Assembly (NCBI GenBank): GCA_027625915.1
Contig: JANTQA010000026.1
Span: 5,332,001 to 5,396,000, forward strand
DNA length: 64,000 nt
Direction: 5' to 3'
Source of the DNA: Anaeramoeba flamelloides
Lineage: Eukaryota > Metamonada > Anaeramoebidae
In this document: one piece after another, positions 1 to 10,200 of the stretch
Layout of the letters: the number at the start of each line of letters is the position of its first letter
How positions within the stretch are numbered: the first letter of the stretch is position 1
Notes under the pieces: model-generated
The model's input: the letters and a program-made list of their open reading frames with translations, nothing else
Told to the model about the DNA's origin: nothing
The model's database searches: none
Translations under genes and position numbers: made by a program

Positions 1-1305
1 GATTTTGTCTTTTGCTGTGGGGTAGCGGTCATGAAGAAGCAACTTTGCCAAGCCTGAAACCTTATAAAAATCGTGGTCATAAATATTTGGGTTGATCGAT
101 TCCGGATGCAAGCCCGGGACAGCCACATAGTAGCCGCGGTGTGCGTATTTGAGAAGCCGATTTTCGTAGCTTGGCGATCTTCTTGTCAAATCGACAAGGT
201 TGTATCCCTTCGTTAGCGCCCTGCGCGCCCTTTCAGAAATCAAAACTTGCTTGCCGTTAAAGCCCACGGCACACGAGTCGATGTCAAAGCCGAGCAAGAT
301 CTCTGCTGGCGATCTGTAAAGTCTCAAAATGATTTGGATTGTTCGGTATTTGTTCCACCCTGTTGTTTCAAAAACGGTGATCACATGGTCCGTTTTAATG
401 ATTTGCATTGAGTTTCCGTTCAGCTTGTTGCCGTAAAAAAAATATAAAATGGACTCAACCTTCTTAGTGGCAGACTCTTCGTCGAGGCCATAAATAAATA
501 AATCAATGTCAGAGTTCTTATACCCAAACTCGTCGTATGGTTGACTTCTTCTGTGATAATATTTTCGATTGTCTTGGTTTTTGAGAATCTGTTTTTTCTT
601 TTTTTCGTCCATCCCATTCCAGCTCGTTAAACAATAAAGGACAGAGCCTCCTGCTGCGAGCACATTGTCCCAATTGAAATCAAAAAATTTGGATTGTGAA
701 AATTTTAAAAAAACATTTTGAAAGAGTTGCAAAGATGGGATTATTGCAAGGTTTTCTTTTTGGTCGTTTTTTGTTTCTTTTTCTGTTGATTTTTCTGTTT
801 CTTGTTCTGTTGTCTTTTTTGTTGATTTTTTTTTTGTTTTTTTGTTTAAATTCCCAAATTGAAGTAATTTGGGGAGTTGCTTTTCATTCTCATCCAACTC
901 TTGGAAGCAAAATTGAGATATGTTATCGTTTTCGTAAGGATTAATCAACAAAAGATTTTCATCCAATAACATTTTGTTTTCTCGATCTTTCGCAAACATT
1001 TTTCGATACTTGATTTCTGAATTCTTTAAGCACGCATTAAAATATTGGGAAGAGGAAAATTCATCAAAAGCCTTATTTTTGAGAAAAATCCGATAAAGAT
1101 CTAATGGCAATTTTAAAAAAATATGATGTAAATAGATCTTGGACAATTGCTGAAAGTGTTCGATGTATAAATCAATGTCGTTTGTTTTGAACAATTCTTC
1201 AATGATCACATCAACCGAAAGATCAATTAAACTTGGAAAAGATTTTGCTTTATGGAAGGATGGGAAGGAGATATTGTAAAAAATTAAGTAACAAAAAGAT
1301 AAAAA
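1..1305 (-). CDS. Nucleotidyltransferase-fold protein, 3' end outside window
   Basis: I read one uninterrupted frame on the minus strand from 1305 to the left edge, about 435 codons. The first part (about 1300-720) is AT-rich: a leucine-rich helical stretch (PSLIDLSVDVIIEEL, about 1236-1192) followed by charged, Lys/Thr-rich low complexity. From about 700 to 1 comes a domain with nucleotidyltransferase hallmarks: AAGGSVL near 655-635, SDIDLFIYG near 507-481, and a third acidic strand FDIDS near 288-274, which together could supply the three metal-binding carboxylates. It continues with a conserved-looking basic block (RRSPSYENRLLKYAHRG) into the edge. From memory, similar domains occur in amoebae, algae and large DNA viruses, often beside ankyrin or BTB modules. 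The substrate is unknown. No ATG lies near the 5' end of the frame, so a 5' exon is probably missing; the stretch just above 1262 is pyrimidine-rich on the coding strand, as expected for a 3' splice site. Base composition is odd (see findings). Confidence 0.7.
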
Positions 1306-2890
1306 TTAATAATTAACGTATAATTTTCTGCTTTTTTGATGCAGATTAAAAAAAAGAAAAACTGGGGATTTCTTGTTACATGGTAAATTTTCTTTTTGGT
1401 TTTTTTTTGAAGAAACACTTCTTTTCATTTGGAAAGTAAGGACTGAACAATTAAAAAAAATGATTTTATTTTTTCTTACTTTTTAGCGTCTTTAAAACGA
1501 AGTTAAGGACGACCTTTGCAATTGTAGTCAAGAAAAATAGTCAACAGAACTCATAATCAACAACCACTGTAAAACACACCTCTTTAAATATTGCTTTCGC
1601 TTCTCAATATTTCAAAGCCAAGAGGAATTATTCCCCAATGACGAAAGAAGAAAAATTTAAAAAGTGAGAATTACTTTTTGTTAGACTTGAAAAAAATAAG
1701 GCATACTTTACTGATCAATCCAATAAAGGGAAGACACTGTACCAAATATTTGTTCCTTAACAAAAATACCAAATTGTTTCTCAATATATGAAAACTGAAT
1801 CGAAAATTATAATACAAACAGATTTATTTTTTCACATACAATTTAAGGAATACCTATCAGATTTACCACTTGTATCAATACAATTTGTTCCAATTCCATT
1901 TGAATTGTGGAGTTAGGATCTTTCAAATATTCACCAATTTATGATCACAAAATCATTTTTAGTCATTTTTTCAATCAAAAATGTACAAGAAATTTTGAGA
2001 TAAGTAAACATAATTTTTGAATAATAGTCCATATTTTTTTGATTTTTTTATAACTTTTTTTTATTTTATTTTTAGAGAAAAAACAAATATACCTAGTGAA
2101 TAGAACTGAATATTAAAATAGTATTTTTTTTATTTTTATTGATAACTTCAATTTATAAATAATATTTATTTTTAAAATTTGATTTTTAATATGCCACTGG
2201 TTTTGTTATGGGGCTTGGCTTTGAACACCATTTTTAAGTATGTGAAAATGAAAATAAAAAATCTTCACAATTTTTTAACCTTAAAAAAACTCTTTAATAT
2301 AAAATACTAACTTTAAATCTAAATGATCGTATTGTCAATGATTTTTGATCATTGAGTTACTTTGAATTGTTAGATTATCTCCATAAACCACACAACAGTT
2401 CCAGCCCAAGCTGTGAAAATTAATAAGAAATATCAATTGGTTGTGTATTATAAAATTGTGTTTTTTTGTAATAGAAAATTCAATTTCAATTATAAGATTA
2501 AAATTTCAACTTCTCTTTTTTCATTAGAGTTAGTTATTTTTTATAAAAATCAAAATAAAAATTAAATTTTCCCAAGAAAAATAATGAAGGAAACAAAGGA
2601 AACTTTAAAGTATTTTTGGATCTTTGTTTTTAAATTGTAAAAGCTTGGATTTTAACAATTTTGGGAATTGATGATCAAAGTTAATGTGAATACACGAATG
2701 AATTCGTTTGTCAATTCCCAAAACAAAAAAATTGAAAACTTATTTTTAAATCTTGTATTTTAAATTTTATAATTTATGATGAGATTTAATTACCTTTTTA
2801 CTATTTTTTGTACACAATATAATTTTAAGTAGAAAATAAATTTTAGAGTCTTATAAATTTTCACAGTAGGGATGTTATGACTGTATTAAT
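1306..2890. other. Intergenic, no gene seen
   Basis: AT-rich sequence with stops in all frames. A 5' exon of the leftward nucleotidyltransferase gene may hide at about 1500-1700, where GC is slightly higher, but I could not define it. It contains one dispersed repeat (2030-2195), listed separately. Confidence 0.5.
2030..2195 (+). repeat. Dispersed repeat, copy 1 of 2
   Basis: Aligns by eye with 42660-42830 in the same orientation. The shared core reads AAAACAAATAT, then CTAGTG-ATAGA and AATATTAAAAT, with further matches in the flanking T-rich stretches. No terminal inverted repeats or coding potential were recognised, so the family is unknown. Confidence 0.5.
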
Positions 2891-2915
2891 TATTTCAAAC
2901 ATTTGTGATTTTGTT

Positions 2916-3689
2916 TTATTGGTTTTTTATTGGTTCTTTTCGTTTTTCCTGGAATTGAATTCCCCCCTCATTACTAAGAATAGAATGTCTCCTCGAATTG
3001 TTTGTAGAACAACATAATCCATGCAAAAAGCACTTCACATTTTTTTGGGACTTTTTTGGTGTATGGATCATTTCTCTCAAAACACAATTGCGTGTATTAA
3101 GATAAATTGGGTTGAGGTTGTGTGGGAAAGGTTTTGAAAATTTTTTCATGAAAAGGATCTTTTGGGAATTAAATTTACTAAAATTAATTTGTTTTTTGTT
3201 TTTTTTAAATGGAAATATTGTCTCAGTATTGAAAAAAAAAGATCTTTTGATTTTTTGAAATACTAGTTTTCGTGGTTTTAATACAATACCAATCCAATTA
3301 AAATGAAAATTCTTCAAAAATATTTTTGTTAAAATAATTAAAACGTGTATTCATCCAAATTTTCACTCTTCTCCTTTTTGATATTCTATGCAATTCTTTA
3401 AAACCCTTCTCAGATGATCTCAGAAATCGAAAAAAATTCAGAGAAAATCTCCAATATTGCGTAAGGGGTTTTAAAAGAGGATATAGAAGGAATTGTATAA
3501 AAAAGTTGATTTTTGTCAATTTTTTTTTCATTTTGAGTTAAACAGATTGAGAAATATCGTAAAAATTTGACATTTATTCATTCTTAGATCTCACTGAAAG
3601 AGGTATTGTGAGAATTACCAACCCTGAAACCTTATTAAAACACATTTTACTAAATTTGAATTTCAATCTGAAAGTTAGTTCTTAAACTT

Positions 3690-3690
<1 letters not shown>
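2916..3690 (-). mobile_element. Decayed copy of the 9.9-kb Tc1/mariner-like element
   Basis: The reverse complement of this stretch aligns with 9910-10650, from a shared GATTGAAATTCAA near the 5' end, through GGTTTGTAATTCTCAC and GTGAGATCTAAGAA, to the block coding for SLNPIYIDTANWVL / NLNPIYLNTRNCVL. Both copies can be translated into a related peptide ending NVKC..HG, which suggests an ancient shared ORF, probably a transposase. I cannot assign a domain. No intact ends are seen, so this is an old fragment. Confidence 0.55.
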
Positions 3691-3720
<30 letters not shown>

Positions 3721-6190
3721 CTTTTTTAAATTTCTTTTTTAATATTTTTTTATCTTTCCTTTATTTTTACCTTTACATTTTTTATTTAAATATTCAGGAA
3801 AAATAAAAATCAACACAATTTTGAATTTTAAACCTTACTGAAAATGTAAAATAAGATCTATTAATAAAAGAAAAAAATTGAGTAGAGGTAAAATGAAAGA
3901 ATAGCCATAATAATATTTTTTATATTACCAACTTGTGATATATCAGTTTTACATAACCTAATCTATTTTTAAAAAAGTGTTGAAAATCTGAATTTTAATA
4001 GATATATGTGTTCAAACCCCAGAATTTCTAATTACTTTTTGTGTTTATATATTCTTTTAATAATTAAAATTCTTATTTGGTTAATTTTTTCTTCAGTTTT
4101 ATAGACCATGACTGGAGAATGTGTGTTGATTTTTAAAAAAATTGTTACCTTTTTATTTATCCTAACATCAATCGAATCACAATATTTTTGAGTTAGATCA
4201 AATATAACTAATCTATAAAATAACTTGATAACGCCTCTCAATTTAAAAATTTGTTATTTTTCTCTATTATCTATCTTTTTTTGACTAAAAATCATTTTAA
4301 TTTTTTTTTGAAATTGTCTTTTACTTAATAGAAATTTTGTTTACCAAATGTTTCTCTTTTTCAAGCCAAATTCTCAAATATTTTATTTCAGATAATTAGT
4401 TTGATTTTAAGGTTTTATTAATATTTTGGTTCATTCCAAATTCTTGATTAATTTTATATATTGTTTTTAATATTTTGTCAATTTCTAATAATGGTCTTAC
4501 CATTATTAAAATAAAAATTATCTGCACCAATTGGACATTTTCAACTAAATCTTTAATATCTTAAATTAACAAATGGCTGATAAATCCAAACAGTAAGTGA
4601 GAAAGAGGGAATCGTTGAAAAACTTCAAAAAAATCCAACTTTGAAAAGATTACAATGTATATGATTTTTGACCATTATTTAATTAGGTAGTCGCTTTGTG
4701 GAATTATGATATCAACGATCTAACTGTAAATAAAATATGCAAAAATAGTAAATTTTGTTATTTTTCCAAACAAATATTATTTTTTATTTACAACAAAAGA
4801 TCTTTTATTTAATATGAAAATGTGAGTTTTGATTTAGATTTTATACTATTAATTATAAAATAAAAAGATCAAAATTTTCAGTCAGTTTCTAAATAAAAAA
4901 AAATAACTAAGATTTAAAACAAATCATTAAAATCACTAATTCTATATAGAGAAAATTAATAATTTAAACTGATTTATGGAATTAAAAAATTGAAATTTTA
5001 CAGGATTTTAAAACTTTTATTTAGAAAGCTGAATGAAAATTTTGTTAGATTTATTTTACAATAAATAGTAATAATCCAAAACACCAAGCAAAAATTTTCT
5101 GTCTTATTAATGAGAAAATAATGAACAATAATTCCAAAATTTAATTTATATTTCTGAATTTTAACCTCTTAAATAAACCCTTTTTAAAAACTTCTAAACT
5201 TAACCCTCTAAACCAAAATAATGAATCGAATCTTCCCAGTGACACCTCAAGTTTTGTTATTTTGTAATTTAAAAGAAATTTTCCAAAAATGTAATATCTC
5301 ATGGATTCTAGGAAATATTCAATTTTTTTTTAACTACTTAAAAACACTTTTTGACCAACTTTAAAGAAACTTTAGGAATAATAAACTCAGTTTAATGGTA
5401 AAAAATTAATTTTATTAACAAAATTTTTTTTTTTGGCTGAAAATATAAAATGTGAAATAATCCAAATTTTTAAGAATATTCTAGTTATTTTGTATCTCAA
5501 GAATTGGTATCTTTGATGTACACTACTTTCTGATTTTTTCTAAATGGTATTGACTAAATGAAAAAAAAATCTTGGTAAAGATACTTTCAATTGTATATTA
5601 TTACTTATAATTTTCTCGTCTTAAATATATCCAAAAATAACTGAGTAATATCTAATCATACAAGTGATTTACCTTACCCTAAGTATACCTAAGCCACGCT
5701 TTATTACAACTTTACATTCCAAATAGGAAATTGGTTTAATCTAACACAACACCAACTTATAAAACCCAAAAATTAAATGGTATACACAGATACCCAATTA
5801 TTCTCAAAAAGTACCAAAAAATATTCTGATTGTTTATAAAGAAAATTCAAGAAAAAACTATTTTATAGTAAAACTTTTAACCACTAAACCTTAACAAAAA
5901 CACACAATACTTTTATCTCAATTTTAAACTTTGTCCTTAAATAAATTTCTAATTTTTTTCTTTTAATCCTTTTTTCATATAGTTCCTAATTTTGCATCTG
6001 AAAAAATTAACAAATTTATCCAAAATGTCCATTCAGAAGCCAACTAAGTTCTACAATATGTTTGTAAGGTTTGGATCTAATTTTGGATTTGCGAATATTT
6101 TTAATCTTCGAATGTTCGATTTTTTTTTAATAATTCGATTTCTTCTTTACCCTTTTGTTCTCAGTCTTTTTAAAAAAAAAAATTTATATT
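3691..6190. other. Intergenic, no gene seen
   Basis: About 2.5 kb without convincing coding sequence. It opens with a (TA)n tract at about 3699-3720. The stretch 4900-5060 resembles 51120-51310: GAATGAAAATTTTG followed by TTATTTTACAAT and AGTAGTGATCC-like sequence, a faint dispersed repeat. The short ORFs at 4032-4241 and 5992-6204 have noise-like composition. Confidence 0.5.
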
Positions 6191-6193
6191 CTA

Positions 6194-6748
6194 CACAAGA
6201 GTAAATATGGGTTGTTGTAAAAAAGAGAGTTTCTACACTTCTAGAGATAAATCAAGAGTTCCATGCAATTACTCACATTTTGGTCATAGTAAACCAAACT
6301 CCAGTTTTGATTTTTGATCTTAAAGGGATTTTCAATAAAAAATCGTTTGGTAGAATACCAATACTTTTTTTTGAAAAATTATTTTTTTTAAAAATTGAAA
6401 GATTGGTAAGTCATTAAACGATTTTTTGATTAAAACTATTATTTGTCTATTAAGGGACTAATCTCTATTAAATTTTTTTATCTAAATTTTATCGAGACTG
6501 AAAAAATTTTAGACCAATTACTTTGATTTGAAAAACATTTTATTTTTTCCTAGATTAAACTTATTTCTTGATAAGAAATGCTTATTTAGAAAATGGACAA
6601 TAAAAAATTATAGAGACTACTCCCTTAAGATAATCGGAAATTATTTTTATGTAAACTACATTGTGGGTAATTGAATGTAACTCTTTTTTAATTATCTCTA
6701 AAAGTATACAAACTCTATTTTTTACAACAACCCATATTTACTCTTGTG
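6194..6748. mobile_element. TA-flanked inverted-repeat element (MITE), 555 bp
   Basis: The ends are near-perfect inverted repeats of about 50 bp. CACAAGAGTAAATATGGGTT starts at 6194, and its reverse complement ends at 6748. TA lies on both sides (6192-6193 and 6749-6750), as expected for a Tc1/mariner-type target duplication. There is no coding capacity. A second inverted-repeat unit (6450-6628) is nested inside. Confidence 0.8.
6450..6628. mobile_element. Small TTAAGGGACTA-type MITE nested in another MITE
   Basis: TTAAGGGACTAATCTCTATT near 6450 is mirrored by AGAGACTACTCCCTTAA ending near 6628. The same terminal motif bounds the 26.2-26.8 kb element, so the two belong to one family. It sits wholly within the 6194-6748 element and so most likely arrived later. 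Confidence 0.65.
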
Positions 6749-6911
6749 TATCAAGAAATATTTTAATCCTTACAAATTAATATTATTATCTTCTTCTTTT
6801 ATTTATTCATAAAGTTGTTCTTCAACTCAATACCAAACCCAAAAAAGACAGTTGTTTTTAAAAAATACTTTTTATTAATGTTAATTTATCTAAACTGAAA
6901 TCTTTCTTTTT

Positions 6912-7080
6912 CTGTTGTTTTAATTATAAACTAGGAAAAAAGATTCACTTCTTTTTCGAGATTTTTCTTTTATAAATTAAGGTTTCAAACAAAATAGGTT
7001 GTAATTTGTGATCTTGTATTTGAAAATGAAAAATGAAAATGAAGTGAAAATTTTTCCTATTTTAAATTCAAACACCACCA
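6912..7080. mobile_element. Short MITE, copy 1 of 3 (about 170 bp)
   Basis: Imperfect inverted repeat. The left arm (TTTTAATTATAAACTAGG then TTCACTTCTTT) mirrors the right arm (GAAGTGAAAATTTTTCC then TTTAAATTCAAACACCACC). The same arms, with consensus TGGTATTTGAATT then GGAAAAATTTTCACTTC, bound 24127-24295 and 63579-63747. Confidence 0.6.
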
Positions 7081-7224
7081 AAAAACGAAAAATGATTAAA
7101 TAATCTTTTAGATTTAAAAAACCAAAAGAGTTCCTAAACCAAAAAAGCGAAATCATTTTTTGTTCGAACAATTCGAATTTTGAAATAAATTATTTTTTCC
7201 TCTTTTTTTAAAAAAAAATTCCAA

Positions 7225-10200
7225 ATTAAAGTATTTTTCTTAATTCTTCTTCAAATCTTGTTCTTGCTATTTGTCAAAACAACTCAAATTGAAAGATCAA
7301 CAATCGAGTCTCATTATTCACAAATACTTTCCAAAGAAGCTTTGAACCATGCGCCAACCTTTACCTCTTCAAAATTCGAAACAAAGGAACACTTGTACAA
7401 GTAAGATAAAATGCCTTTTTCATGGAGAAATATTCCATAACGCAACCCCAAAGATCCAAAACTCAAGTTTTTGATTTTTTTTCTTTTTATTTTCTCTTTT
7501 TAATCATAGCTTACAGAATTTTGAGAAAACTCAAAACCAATACTTCAACAAGATAAAAACACCAACCCATTTTCTTGAAAATTACAATCCAAACCTTTAT
7601 AATAAAAAAATCAAATATCTTGGCAAAATATTTAATCAAGGGACATGGTATTTTTCAAATCAGTAAATAGTTTATTCAATAGACAGGTATACAGTCAACA
7701 TGAAAATCCCAAATGCAAACTTGAGTAACCTTCGTGCGTTGAACGAATTGAAATCCACAACGCATTATTTCCATGGAAGCAACAAAACTAACTGGAAAAC
7801 AGATCTTGCCAATTATGCAATGATTCAGTACTCTAACATTTTTGAAGGGGTCGATTTACAATTTGAAACAACCACAACAACAACACAAACACAAAAGAAA
7901 CAAAGCTTTGGCACAAATTTACAAGGCGAAACAAAGATTAAAAGTTCTTTTTATCTTTCACAAGCAAAGGCACTCTCAAAGATCCAATGGCAATTCCAAA
8001 CAAGTAATAACTTAGAAATAAGAATACCCAAAGATAAGGGAACTTTACAATTTGTTTCAAAACTTACCAAAGAAATAATTCTTGAAGAATCAAAACCAAT
8101 CTTTTTCCAAAAAAATTTGGAATTAAAAGGCCAATTCATCTTAAAAAACCATCAAGAGAAAAAAAAACACCAGGCCCAACACGATCGTGAATATACTGTT
8201 TCCTTTCGGATTTATGATCCAAATTTTCAACACAATCATCATTTAATAATTGATCCTACCTACTCTACTTTCTTTGCTGGTGACTACACTGATGAAATAC
8301 AAGATTTTGCAATTGATTCCCAAGGAAATTTTATTGGGGTTGGTATGATAAAAATTAGTTTTTTTTTTTTTTAAAATTACAGCCAAAGATTTGAATCTTG
8401 GCAAAACAAAATTGGACGATTTAACATTCTCAAACTGAACAATTTTTTTTAATTTCAATTTTTTTCCTTTTTTGATCTGCTTTCAATTAATAATTATTGA
8501 ATTCAAATAACTCACCAATAGAAGCAACAAGGTCAAGAAATTTTCCTGCAGATGGGGATTTAGTTTACATCGAAGGATATGAAGGAGCTTACAGGGATGT
8601 ACTAGTTTTCAAATTATCTCCTTACTGTGATTTAATTTGGAGTGATTATCTATCGTCTGTAATTGATGACCGGGCAACCACAGTTATTGTTGATTCAAAA
8701 GATGATATGTATTTGGGTGGTCATACAGATTACGAAGTAAATAAAACCTCTTCTAATTTCCCAACAACAGAGGGCGCTTATCGAATGGATTGTGTGACTC
8801 AAAATCAGGGCACTCCATTTATCACAAAACTAAGTAAAGATGGAGATTTAGTTAATTCAACAGTAATATGCGGAGAAAGCTTCGATCAGATAACTAATTT
8901 AGCTTTATCATCAGACGAATCAATATTATATTTTCTAGGAGGAGGTAGATTCAGATAAGTTCCCAACAATAGAGGACCAAAATGGTGATACTATACACTG
9001 TATTGTAGACGGGATCAATAATTTTTATGGGATCATGGACAGTCAACTTTCTAATTTATCTTATTGCAAATGTTTTGAAGCTGGGGAAGAAGATGATCCA
9101 GACCAAATTAGTGTCACTCGAATTCATTTCATTGATAATTATTTATATTTTGGAGGATACATACAAGGACAAGAAGACAAATTGATACAGCACGGAAATT
9201 GTTCTTATCAAAGATCAACAACCCCCCCAGCTAATAAATTTTTCATGTATGGAAGATTCAATAAAGACGATCTGTCAATAGATTATGTATGCTTTTATGG
9301 TGGTAGTAATGGAGACGAAACTTTTAAAGATATGAAATTTGATTCTGAAGGTAACATTTGGATTGTAGGATCTGCTACATCAAGTGATTTAGTAACATCA
9401 GAGGGAGCTTTATTTCCACACAAAAGCCCCATTTCAACGAAAAATGGCGCCATTATGAAATTTCAAGAAAAAGAATGCCTTTATGCTTCATATTATTACA
9501 ATGAAGAGAATGATGAGAATTGCTTTATCGAATCTATTGATCTTGGGGATCAAGATCAAATTATTATCTATACTCAAGATTACCGCCCTTTAGAAACACA
9601 ATACGATTATATTTATGGAGACAACAGTGCAATCCAAATTTTTAATAAAGATTTTAATGAAACTTTCTTGACAATCTCGGTTCCCACTTTAGTCTCCCCG
9701 AAAACTTCATTTAACAATAAAAATATTTATACTCTTTTTTTTTCAGGATACAGCAATAGTAATTTTTTAACTTATACAACCCAGAATGCTTGGCTTGACC
9801 AACCAAAAGGTAATTGAAATTATTATTTATTTATATTCCCCTTTCTTTTCTCTTCTCTTGATGTTTAGGATTTGAAAGTAGAGATATTGTATACAGTCAG
9901 TTCCACTATTAAGGACTACGTTTCACATTGAAATTCAAGGTCAAGTGTGTTTCAATCGTGTTCTGTAGGTTTGTAATTCTCACAAAAGTTTCTTCGGTGA
10001 GATCTAAGAACCAAAAAATGTCATTTTTTGCGTAAATTTTGGTCTCCTCGTATCTCGAAATGACAAAGAACGTTGGCAAAAATCGACTTTTTGAGAAAAT
10101 AACTTTTTAGAACAATTTTTAAAACCTTTATACATTGCAGGTACTACTAAGTGATTTTTTTTTTGGTTGTGGGGTTAAGATGAGAAGGTTTTAAAAATTG

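Noticed and set aside
420-617. 65-codon minus-strand ORF
   Set aside because: Out of frame with the nucleotidyltransferase reading, which is open and carries the SDIDLF motif across the same bases.
696-944. 82-codon plus-strand ORF, Phe/Leu-rich
   Set aside because: Antisense of the Lys/Thr/Glu-rich linker of the nucleotidyltransferase gene.
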